From an uncultured Anaerolineaceae bacterium (lineage in GTDB: Bacteria; Chloroflexota; Anaerolineae; Anaerolineales; Anaerolineaceae): a stretch of DNA of 6,625 bases. The translations under genes and the position numbers were made by a program. Positions 1 through 6,625 of this stretch are shown one piece after another. The stretch spans positions 1 to 6,625 of the forward strand of contig CALESS010000475.1 in the NCBI GenBank assembly GCA_937907495.1, read 5' to 3'. Position 1 is the first letter of the stretch. Each line of letters opens with the position of its first letter. The notes under the pieces are model-generated. The model made no database searches, was not told the DNA's origin, and was given only the letters and a program-made list of their open reading frames with translations.

Positions 1-1
1 C

Positions 2-1648
2 ACGATCAGCCTGGTGGTCGGGGCGGGGTGTCTACCCACACCCACCCCCAGTGTACAAGTGCCAACACCCACTGCAGAAGCAACGGCGACACAAATTGAG
101 CCGACGCCCCTTTCTACCGGACCGCAACCGGACTGGTGGAAAACCGCTGTGTTCTACGAAATATTTGTTCGCAGCTTCAAAGATTCGAATGGGGATGGCA
201 TAGGTGATTTTAATGGCATTACCATGATGCTTGATTACCTGAACGATGGTGATCCGGCAACCGAAACGGACCTTGGGATCACCGCTTTGTGGTTGATGCC
301 CATCAACCCTTCCCCCAGCTACCATGGCTATGACGTGAAGGATTACACGGCTGTGAATCCGGAATATGGCACCTTGCAGGATTTTGAGAACCTCTTGAAG
401 GAAGCTCATAAACGGGGGATCAATATCATCATAGATTTTGTGATTAACCATACCTCCTCGCAGCACCCCTGGTTTTTGGCCGCAAAGGATCCCGCCTCAC
501 CGTACCGGGATTATTATGTCTGGTCCGAGACGAACCCCGGGTTCGCCGGTCCCTGGGGGCAAAATGTCTGGATCCCTTCCGGGAAGGCTTATTATTACGC
601 CTTATTTTGGGATCAGATGCCGGATTTGAACTTTCGCAACCCTGCGGTGACCCAGGAGATCTATAATGCTTCGCGCTTCTGGTTGGAAGACGTGGGAGTG
701 GATGGCTTCCGGGTGGATGCTGCCCGGCATTTGGTGGAAGATGGGCAGACCCAGATGAACACCCCCGAGACCCATGATTGGTTCAAAGGTTGGCGGACGT
801 ATTACAAATCCGTGCAGCCCAACGCCATGTCGGTGGGGGAAATTTGGGATTCAACTTCCAGTGTGGCGAAATATTTGCAGGGGGATGAACTGGACCTGGC
901 ATTTAATTTTGACCTGGCAGATGCGTGGATTTCAGATCTGAGTGGTGGAACGACCAGCGTGCTGAAGTTTATCTACAAGTATGAATTTGAGCGATCCAAA
1001 GATACGTTATTCGCCACCTTCCTGACCAACCATGATATGAACCGGGTCATGAGCCAGTTGAATGGGGATGAGGAAAAGGCGAAATTGGCTGCGACTCTGC
1101 TGTTGACCTTCCCTGGTGTGCCCTTCATCTACTACGGCGAAGAAATCGGCATGAGCGGGGTGAAGCCAGATGAAGACCTGCGCCGACCGATGCAATGGAG
1201 CGCTGATGCCAGCGCACAATTCACCACCGGGAATCCCTGGCGGGCACCGTACAAGGATTATAAGACGGTGAACGTCTCTCTTCAGGATGCGGATCCGAAT
1301 TCACTCCTCAATCATTACCGGAGATTGATCCATTTGCGGCTCGACAATCCTGCTTTGTTGAGTGGGGATTTATTCGCCGTGGATGCCGATCAGTCCTCCG
1401 TACTGGCATATCTGCGGGAGGATGGCGAGCAGACATTTTTGATTGTGGCGAATTTTGGAAATCAGTCGGTTTCCAATGTGTCTCTGACCCTCCCTTCCAG
1501 CCGGCTGACGGGAACCCTGACCCCCCGGATGATATTGGGTGAAGGCGTACCTGCCGGCTTAACGGTTGGCGAAAATGGATCATTTAGCGGCTATGTTCCC
1601 CTGGCAGAACTGGCGCAAAAATCTGCCGTGATTGTGCAGCTTCGATAA
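2..1648 (+). CDS. GH13 alpha-amylase-family glycosidase, extracellular lipoprotein (5' end cut by window)
   Basis: Secreted glycoside hydrolase predicted to act on alpha-1,4-glucans or malto-oligosaccharides outside the cell. Residue numbers count from the GTG at position 14, but the frame is open to the left edge (T-I-S-L before it), so the true start and most of the signal peptide lie upstream. Cys6, after V-V-G-A-G, looks like a lipidation site; a Pro/Thr-rich tether runs to about residue 38. The GH13 barrel follows: a metal-binding-type loop DSNGDGIGD (57-65), region I DFVINH (141-146), region V MPDLN (202-206), region II GFRVDAARH with nucleophile D235, region III GEIWD with acid/base E276, and region IV TNHD with D341. 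All catalytic residues are present. RRPMQW (390-395) recalls oligo-1,6-glucosidase relatives. A beta-sandwich domain C ends the protein, with no extra binding module. In the family literature MPDLN marks the intermediary group (GH13_36), so amylase and alpha-glucosidase-like activities are both possible. It lies 32 bp before the GH57 gene, probably in one operon. Confidence 0.93.
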   Translation, partial: TISLVVGAGCLPTPTPSVQVPTPTAEATATQIEPTPLSTGPQPDWWKTAVFYEIFVRSFKDSNGDGIGDFNGITMMLDYLNDGDPATETDLGITALWLMPINPSPSYHGYDVKDYTAVNPEYGTLQDFENLLKEAHKRGINIIIDFVINHTSSQHPWFLAAKDPASPYRDYYVWSETNPGFAGPWGQNVWIPSGKAYYYALFWDQMPDLNFRNPAVTQEIYNASRFWLEDVGVDGFRVDAARHLVEDGQTQMNTPETHDWFKGWRTYYKSVQPNAMSVGEIWDSTSSVAKYLQGDELDLAFNFDLADAWISDLSGGTTSVLKFIYKYEFERSKDTLFATFLTNHDMNRVMSQLNGDEEKAKLAATLLLTFPGVPFIYYGEEIGMSGVKPDEDLRRPMQWSADASAQFTTGNPWRAPYKDYKTVNVSLQDADPNSLLNHYRRLIHLRLDNPALLSGDLFAVDADQSSVLAYLREDGEQTFLIVANFGNQSVSNVSLTLPSSRLTGTLTPRMILGEGVPAGLTVGENGSFSGYVPLAELAQKSAVIVQLR

Positions 1649-1670
1649 GTTAATCCAGTCCAAGAAATAA

Positions 1671-1675
1671 AGGAG
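1671..1675 (+). promoter_or_regulatory. Shine-Dalgarno site of the GH57 gene
   Basis: AGGAG lies five bases before the ATG at 1681, in the 32-bp gap after the GH13 stop codon. It fixes the GH57 start, which is independently supported by the lipoprotein signal peptide that begins there. I see no terminator or convincing promoter in the gap, consistent with cotranscription of the two glycosidases. Confidence 0.85.
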
Positions 1676-1680
1676 ATGAG

Positions 1681-4600
1681 ATGAAACGCTTTTGGATGTT
1701 CCTAAACCTGATTTTGATCGGGGCGATGATCTTGGCCGCTTGTGGACAGACTCCGCCCACAACCAGCGTTGTGCCAACCGAGGCACCTACCAGCTTACCA
1801 TCGCCAACCGATGTGCCGGAGCCAACGCCCATCCCCGTGGATGACGTTTTATATCTAAACCTGATCTGGCATCAGCACCAACCCCTGTATTACAAGAACG
1901 AGGAGGGGATTTACACCCGACCCTGGGTGCGGGTGCATGCCACCAAAGATTATTACGATATGGCGGCGGTGGTCGCAGAGTATCCGAATGTGAAAGTGAC
2001 CTTCAATATCACCCCGGTATTGATGAAACAATTGGATGATTATGCTGCCGGAGCCAAGGATCTATACTGGGTGCTGGCGGAAAAACCTGCCAGCAGCCTT
2101 TTAGAGGATGAAAAGCGCTTCATCCTGGAGCGATTCTTTGACGCCAACTGGCAAAACATCATTGCCCGCTTCCCGCGCTACCAGGAGTTATTGGATTTGC
2201 GGGATGGAACAGATACCAACGCCATCAATGCAGCTCTAACCACCTTTACAGAGCAGGACTTCCGTGATTTGCAGATCTGGTTTAACCTTGCCTGGTTTGA
2301 CCCGGACTTTCTGGCGGTTGACCCGTTGAAATCCCTGGTGGAAAAAGGCGGGAATTTCAGTGAAGAAGATAAGACGATTTTGTTTGATGAAGCACTACGC
2401 ATCATCTCGCAAACAATCCCCCTGCACAAGGAATTGCAGGATAAAGGACAAATTGAGGTCATCACCACGCCTTATGCTCACCCAATCCTGCCGCTGATCG
2501 TAGATTCTTCCCTGGCGGCGGTGGGCAATCCCACAACCGATTTGCCGGTTAAGTTTTCCTACCCGGATGATGCCCGTTACCACCTGGAGAAAAGTGTGGA
2601 AATGTATGTGGAGCATTACGGGCGCGATCCACGCGGGTTATGGCCGGGGGAAGGTTCGGTTGCGCAGGCCATTGTACCGATGGTGGCAGCAGCCGGTTAT
2701 TCCTGGATGGCTACGGGCGAACCAGTGTTGGCAAAATCACTGGGGATTGACGTGTTCACCCGGGATGGAGCAGAAACGGTTAAGGAAGTGGATGACTTAT
2801 ACCGCCCGTATTATGTGACCGATGAACTCGGCAACCAGGTGGCTGTATTCTTCCGGGATGGGGTGATTTCGGATAAGGTGGGCTTCACCTATTCAGGAAT
2901 GGAAGGGAAGAAGGCGGCGGAAGATTTTATGCAACGTTTGGAAAATATCCGCCAGGCAATCATTGAACAACAAGCCGGTGGGCCGCATGTGGTTTCTGTG
3001 GTGCTGGATGGTGAAAATGCCTGGGAATATTACAAGAATGATGGCAAAGAATTCTTTCATGCCCTGTATCAACTGCTCTCAGAGAGCACAAATATTCAGA
3101 CCATAACGCCCTCGGATTACCTGGCGAAATTCCCGGAGCAGCGAAAAATTGATGATTTATATCCGGCGGCATGGTTCTCACCCAACTATGATACCTGGAT
3201 TGGTGAAGCAGAAGAAAATATGGCCTGGGATTACCTGGGCCGGGTGCGGAATGACCTGGCTCAATATGATATCAGCAAGACGAAAAATACCACCCCGGAA
3301 GCCCTCGCCAAGGCTTTGGATTTCATGTATTTGGCGGAAGGCTCCGATTGGTTCTGGTGGTATGGAACTGACCAGGACTCCGGGCAGGACAGTTATTTTG
3401 ACCAGGGCTACCGGGCTTTGTTGCGCGGGGTATATGAATCATTGGGTGAGCCGGTGCCCCTGTTTGTGGATGTTCCCATCATCCAGGCCAAACCGGTGGG
3501 GGCGGCCAAACCGTTTGGCGGCTTATCCAGCCCGGTGGTGGATGGAACAATATCGGAAGGTGAATGGAGCAAGGCCGCAGTTTATCCTGCCGTAGACAGC
3601 TCTCCGATCACTGAAGTCGCGTATGCCATGGATGAAGAGAACCTGTTTTTCAAGCTGACGCTGGGTGAATCATTGACCGCGGTGGAGAGAATCGGTTTTT
3701 ACCTGTTTGCACCGGGCGCTGGGGGCCGAATTTCGATGGCGCGGGTAGAGGGAGATCAGCCGATGGTGCTGTTGAACATGGCGGCTTCTCACCTGGCAGA
3801 GTGGAATGGTGGAGACACCCTGACGTTGTTCGAGCCAGCCGAGGATCAATGGGAGGAGACCGGGCAGGTGGGTGTTGCGGCAGCCAACGGCCAAGACTAT
3901 GAGTTTTCCATTCCATTAGCCAGCCTGGGGTCTTTCTCGGTGGGGGATGAAATCCGGTTCGTAGTGGCAGCCCAACCGCAAAACCAAATCCTGCCGCTGA
4001 ATGGCCCGGGGCAGATCATCCTGCCGGACCTCGGAAAATCCACCGTCTTCCTTGAAGTGGAAGACCCGAAGAACGATGATTTTGGACCCGGAACCTATAC
4101 CTATCCGACCGACAATGTGTTCGTTCCCGGCACGTATGACTTGAAAAACTTCAAAGTCTCTTATGATGAGAAGAACATCTTCTTCAAGTTCAGTTTTTAT
4201 GGGCCGGTGATGAATCCATGGGGGTCGCCCAATAACCTGGCAATTCACACATTGGATGTGTATGTGGATAAAGATCCGGGGGCGGGGACGGGTGCCCGCT
4301 TATTGCTCCCGGGGCGCAACGCGGCTCTCACGGCGGAGAATGGTTGGGAATTTGCCTTTTGGGCAGAAGGGTGGACTCCCCAAATCTTGGCTCCGGACGC
4401 AACAACCTTGGAGCCAAAACAGCTTACCGAATTAAGCTTCAAGATCCTCGTGGACCCGGCTGCCCAAACGGTCATGCTCCAGGTTCCCAAGGCGGTGTTT
4501 GGGGAAGGTGACCCAACCCAATGGGGATATGCAGCCGTGCTGTTGGGCCAGGAGGGATATCCCTCGCCAGGTGTGTGGCGGGTGCGTGACATCAGCGGGA

Positions 4601-4782
4601 AGAACGAACAATGGCGGTTTGGCGGCGCGCCAGCGGATAGCAACCATACCCGGATTATTGATATGATCTGGGAGGCAGCCGGCGAACAGGAAAGAATGTT
4701 GAGCACCTATCCAGCCAATAGTGGAGCGGTAGACAGCCTGGGCCCGGACGACTTCGGCCAGATCGAGTTAATCCTGCCGTAA
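1681..4782 (+). CDS. GH57 amylopullulanase-type glycosidase, multidomain lipoprotein
   Basis: Large cell-surface enzyme predicted to cleave alpha-1,4 and/or alpha-1,6 links in starch, pullulan or glycogen by the retaining mechanism. The signal peptide has a K-R start, a hydrophobic core and a canonical lipobox LAAC with Cys21, followed by a Pro/Thr-rich tether to about residue 53. The GH57 domain spans roughly 55-595. WHQHQP is at 63-68 (motif 1) and GLWPGEGS at 319-326 (motif 2). The probable nucleophile is E347 in WMATGEP (motif 3), and the probable general acid is D443 in VVLDGENAW (motif 4). EGSDWFWWYG at 553-562 is motif 5. Next comes a module opening PVVDGTISEGEW (618-629), resembling CBM9/DOMON-like sugar-binding domains, to about 785. 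The final module (about 790-1033), with a PGTYTYPTDNVF stretch near 803-814, resembles the glucodextranase C-terminal domain found on archaeal and bacterial amylopullulanases. Family is secure; specificity is inferred from architecture, and 4-alpha-glucanotransferase or plain amylase activity is not excluded. A Gly replaces the Asp usually next to the nucleophile. Confidence 0.92.
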   Translation: MKRFWMFLNLILIGAMILAACGQTPPTTSVVPTEAPTSLPSPTDVPEPTPIPVDDVLYLNLIWHQHQPLYYKNEEGIYTRPWVRVHATKDYYDMAAVVAEYPNVKVTFNITPVLMKQLDDYAAGAKDLYWVLAEKPASSLLEDEKRFILERFFDANWQNIIARFPRYQELLDLRDGTDTNAINAALTTFTEQDFRDLQIWFNLAWFDPDFLAVDPLKSLVEKGGNFSEEDKTILFDEALRIISQTIPLHKELQDKGQIEVITTPYAHPILPLIVDSSLAAVGNPTTDLPVKFSYPDDARYHLEKSVEMYVEHYGRDPRGLWPGEGSVAQAIVPMVAAAGYSWMATGEPVLAKSLGIDVFTRDGAETVKEVDDLYRPYYVTDELGNQVAVFFRDGVISDKVGFTYSGMEGKKAAEDFMQRLENIRQAIIEQQAGGPHVVSVVLDGENAWEYYKNDGKEFFHALYQLLSESTNIQTITPSDYLAKFPEQRKIDDLYPAAWFSPNYDTWIGEAEENMAWDYLGRVRNDLAQYDISKTKNTTPEALAKALDFMYLAEGSDWFWWYGTDQDSGQDSYFDQGYRALLRGVYESLGEPVPLFVDVPIIQAKPVGAAKPFGGLSSPVVDGTISEGEWSKAAVYPAVDSSPITEVAYAMDEENLFFKLTLGESLTAVERIGFYLFAPGAGGRISMARVEGDQPMVLLNMAASHLAEWNGGDTLTLFEPAEDQWEETGQVGVAAANGQDYEFSIPLASLGSFSVGDEIRFVVAAQPQNQILPLNGPGQIILPDLGKSTVFLEVEDPKNDDFGPGTYTYPTDNVFVPGTYDLKNFKVSYDEKNIFFKFSFYGPVMNPWGSPNNLAIHTLDVYVDKDPGAGTGARLLLPGRNAALTAENGWEFAFWAEGWTPQILAPDATTLEPKQLTELSFKILVDPAAQTVMLQVPKAVFGEGDPTQWGYAAVLLGQEGYPSPGVWRVRDISGKNEQWRFGGAPADSNHTRIIDMIWEAAGEQERMLSTYPANSGAVDSLGPDDFGQIELILP

Positions 4783-4796
4783 TCTCAAAAAACCTT

Positions 4797-4840
4797 ACAG
4801 GCACCTTTCCGTATTGTTGGAAAGGTGCCTGTTTGTTTTA
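4797..4840 (+). terminator. Intrinsic terminator after the GH57 gene
   Basis: A perfect 14-bp inverted repeat (ACAGGCACCTTTCC at 4797-4810, GGAAAGGTGCCTGT at 4819-4832) encloses an 8-base loop. It is followed by a T-rich run, TTTGTTTTA. The hairpin begins 14 bases after the GH57 stop codon, so it should end the glycosidase transcript. An A-rich run (4787-4792) on the other side could give weak termination on the minus strand as well. Confidence 0.93.
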
Positions 4841-4844
4841 TAAT
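4817..4844 (+). promoter_or_regulatory. Predicted sigma70-type promoter of the kinase gene, overlapping the terminator
   Basis: A perfect -10 hexamer TATAAT (4839-4844) lies 16 bases after TTGGAA (4817-4822), a 4-of-6 match to the -35 consensus. Transcription would start near 4850-4852, leaving a leader of about 37 bases before the ATG at 4888. The -35 lies in the loop end and 3' arm of the terminator hairpin, and the -10 overlaps the end of its U-tract. The kinase follows a terminator, so it needs its own promoter; this is the best candidate. The TATAAT could partly be chance in a T-rich tract. Confidence 0.6.
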
Positions 4845-4887
4845 GAAATTGAACGAATTCTTGGCACCAGAAAATGATGGAACGAAT

Positions 4888-6600
4888 ATGAACCCTTCAA
4901 CAGAAAATATTGAATTGACAACCCGGCGGCCAACGGTGGAAATTGAGCTGCCGGATGGGCGGGTATTCTCCGGCCCGCGTGGCACCCCGGTGGGTACGTT
5001 TTTGCGGAAACTGCCGGAGTGGGATCGTCCGCCGATTATGGGGGCCATTGTTAATGGAGAGTTGAGAGAGTTAACTTTTCCCATAGAGGTGGAAGCGAAA
5101 GTAAAGCCGATCAATATGATGTCGGCAGATGGGGCGCGTATCTATCGCCGCTCTTTGACCTTTTTGTTGGAAGCTGCTTTTGAGGAATTATTCCCGGAGG
5201 CCGACCTGGCTGTGGATTATGCGATTGCTTCGGGCGGGTTCTATTGTGAGGTGATCGGTCATGATCCGCTGACCGCTCAGGAACTGGCAGCCCTGGAACT
5301 GCGAATGAAGGAGCTGGTGAAAAAAGACCTGCTGTTTGAACGTGAGCAGGTGCCGTTGCGTGAAGCCATTGAATATTTCACTCAGAAGGAACAGACCGAA
5401 AAGGTGCGGCTGCTGAAATACCGGCAGAAGGATTATCTGATTCTTTACAAATTGCAAGATCGCCGGGATTATCACCATGGATACATGGTGCCCTCCACAG
5501 GTTACCTGCGCTGGTTTGGCATCCTGGGACTGGGCAAGGGATTTGTTCTGCGGTTCCCACGCCGGCATGCACCGAGCGAGTTGGTGCCGATGCCAGATTC
5601 GCCAAAGCTGCTAGCAACCTTTCAACAATATGGCGATTGGCTGGAACGGCTGGGCATCGAGAACACAGGTGCATTGGATGACGCCATCCAGGGAGGGCGC
5701 ATCCAGGAGATTATTCTCATATCCGAAGCATTACATGAAAAGAAAATTGCTGAAATTGCCCAGCGGATTGCGAATCACTCTGAACAGGCGCGGGTGGTTC
5801 TAATCGCTGGCCCATCCTCCTCCGGAAAAACCACGTTTTCCAAGCGGTTGACGGTGCAGCTCCTGGCGCAAGGGATATCGCCTTTTCCGCTGGAATTGGA
5901 CAATTACTTTGTGGATCGGGAGCGAACCCCGCGCGATAAGAAGGGCGATTACGACTTTGAAGTATTGGAAGCGCTCGATATCCAAAAAATGGTAATGGAT
6001 TTGCAGCATTTGTTGGATGGGGAGGAGGTTCAATTACCGCGGTTTAATTTCCGCACCGGCCATTCTGAACCGGGTGAAGTGGTTCGGCTGCAGGCGGGGC
6101 AATTGGTCATCCTGGAGGGAATTCATGGCTTAAATCCGCGTTTGCTGCCGGGTTTCCCCTCCGCCCAGACCTTCCGGATTTATGTTTCCTGTTTGACCCA
6201 GTTGAACCTGGATCGGCATAATCGAATCTCCACCACCGACTCGCGGCTGCTGCGAAGGATTGTGCGCGACGCCCGGGAGAGGGGATATAGCGCCGATCAA
6301 ACCATCCAACGCTGGGAATCGGTGAAACGCGGCGAGAAGGCTCATATTTTCCCATACCAGGAAAATGCCGATGAAATGTTCAATTCAGCACTGGTTTATG
6401 AGTTGGCTGCATTGAAGAAGACCGCAGAGCCGCTGTTACGCCAGGTTCCCTTTGGCCGGGACGAATATATTGAAGCCAAGCGTCTGCTGGCTTTTTTGGA
6501 GTGGTTTTTGCCCATTGACGAAAGTATGATTCCGGATAACTCGATTGTGCGGGAATTTATCGGGGGATCCATTCTTAAGGATTTCAAACTCTGGACATGA
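4888..6600 (+). CDS. Uridine kinase-like P-loop nucleoside kinase with N-terminal TGS and ThrRS-like domains
   Basis: Predicted cytoplasmic kinase of the phosphoribulokinase/uridine kinase family, transferring phosphate from ATP to a nucleoside or related small molecule; the substrate is not shown. Numbering is from the ATG at 4888 (570 aa). A TGS-like domain (about 15-75, VEIELPDGRVF) is followed by a region like the second additional domain of threonyl-tRNA synthetase (about 78-225, with SGGFYCEV, MKELVKKDLLFERE and GYMVPSTGYL). The kinase domain (about 300-520) has Walker A GPSSSGKTT (308-316, Lys314), LELDNYF with Asp338, LEGIHGLN (409-416) and a lid-like segment ERGYSADQTIQRW (464-476). 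The start at 4888 is preferred because the upstream in-frame GTG (4825) and ATG (4843) fall inside the terminator stem and the -10 box. Its SD is weak (GGA at 4879-4881). This fused architecture is known in several bacterial groups as nucleoside kinase or uridine kinase-related; biological role unclear. It seems transcriptionally separate from the glycosidases. Confidence 0.88.
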   Translation: MNPSTENIELTTRRPTVEIELPDGRVFSGPRGTPVGTFLRKLPEWDRPPIMGAIVNGELRELTFPIEVEAKVKPINMMSADGARIYRRSLTFLLEAAFEELFPEADLAVDYAIASGGFYCEVIGHDPLTAQELAALELRMKELVKKDLLFEREQVPLREAIEYFTQKEQTEKVRLLKYRQKDYLILYKLQDRRDYHHGYMVPSTGYLRWFGILGLGKGFVLRFPRRHAPSELVPMPDSPKLLATFQQYGDWLERLGIENTGALDDAIQGGRIQEIILISEALHEKKIAEIAQRIANHSEQARVVLIAGPSSSGKTTFSKRLTVQLLAQGISPFPLELDNYFVDRERTPRDKKGDYDFEVLEALDIQKMVMDLQHLLDGEEVQLPRFNFRTGHSEPGEVVRLQAGQLVILEGIHGLNPRLLPGFPSAQTFRIYVSCLTQLNLDRHNRISTTDSRLLRRIVRDARERGYSADQTIQRWESVKRGEKAHIFPYQENADEMFNSALVYELAALKKTAEPLLRQVPFGRDEYIEAKRLLAFLEWFLPIDESMIPDNSIVREFIGGSILKDFKLWT

Positions 6601-6625
6601 TAATGAAAAACGGGCGGCCTGAAAA
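6597..6625 (+). other. Unresolved right edge: terminator left arm or start of a coupled downstream gene
   Basis: The kinase stop codon overlaps an ATG as ATGA (6597-6600), and a second in-frame ATG follows at 6603. This frame stays open to the window end (M-I-M-K-N-G-R-P-E). No ribosome binding site lies at a proper distance: TAAGGA at 6576-6581 is 15 bases away. Alternatively, the A-run followed by CGGGCGGCCTG and GAAAA looks like the left half of a terminator hairpin whose right half is beyond the edge. The sequence shown cannot decide between these. Confidence 0.3.

Noticed and set aside
31..130. Pro/Thr codon-rich stretch as a possible DNA repeat
   Set aside because: The repetition is at the amino-acid level in a lipoprotein tether; there is no regular nucleotide repeat unit.
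32..466. Minus-strand open frame of 144 codons inside the GH13 gene
   Set aside because: It lies wholly antisense to conserved GH13 coding sequence, has no recognisable domain and has no initiation signals; it is a shadow frame.
1676..1684. Tiny ATG-AGA-TGA frame overlapping the GH57 start codon
   Set aside because: The two-codon frame arises from the GAGATGAGATG sequence at the SD and start. Translational control is conceivable, but chance is the simpler explanation.
3149..3595. Second plus-strand frame of 148 codons within the GH57 gene
   Set aside because: It is out of frame with conserved GH57 motif 5, and its Trp/Arg/Pro-rich product looks like a shifted reading of that region.
4245..4706. 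Minus-strand open frame of 153 codons inside the GH57 C-terminal region
   Set aside because: Composition is low-complexity Ser/Pro/Arg-rich as expected of an antisense shadow, and the sense strand encodes a recognisable module.
4785..5114. Minus-strand frame of 109 codons spanning the terminator and the kinase start
   Set aside because: It overlaps the TGS coding region and the hairpin, matches no family I recognise, and would run through the terminator.

Overview
The window looks like bacterial chromosome from a Chloroflexota-type organism, probably class Anaerolineae. Two successive secreted lipoproteins carry a Cys anchor followed by a long Pro/Thr-rich tether (PTPTP, PTEAPTS, PEPTPIP), which is common in that group. 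The base composition is moderate and there is no mobile-element signature. This assignment is inference from style, not from a marker gene.

Layout, all on the + strand. (1) Positions 1-1648 hold a surface-anchored GH13 alpha-amylase-type glycosidase, cut at its 5' end by the window edge. (2) After a 32-bp gap with a good Shine-Dalgarno comes a 1033-aa GH57 lipoprotein of the amylopullulanase type (1681-4782), with two C-terminal beta-sandwich modules. (3) Positions 4783-4887 are a compact control region: a near-ideal intrinsic terminator (4797-4840) whose 3' arm and U-tract overlap a sigma70-like promoter with a perfect TATAAT. (4) Positions 4888-6600 hold a 570-aa P-loop nucleoside (uridine) kinase-like protein, fused behind a TGS domain and a domain resembling the threonyl-tRNA synthetase editing domain. 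(5) The last 25 bases are either the left arm of another terminator or the start of a coupled downstream gene; they cannot be resolved here.

The two glycosidases very likely form one transcription unit. They should act together outside the membrane on starch-like alpha-glucans: the GH13 enzyme on alpha-1,4 links or short malto-oligosaccharides, the GH57 enzyme on alpha-1,4 and/or alpha-1,6 links. The products would be taken up by a transporter not visible here. The kinase is separated from them by the terminator and has its own promoter, so it is probably unrelated in function. I saw no RNA genes, CRISPR array, insertion sequence or phage feature. I found no clearly unprecedented system; the most interesting points are the overlapping terminator/promoter and the kinase with a degenerate synthetase-like front end.
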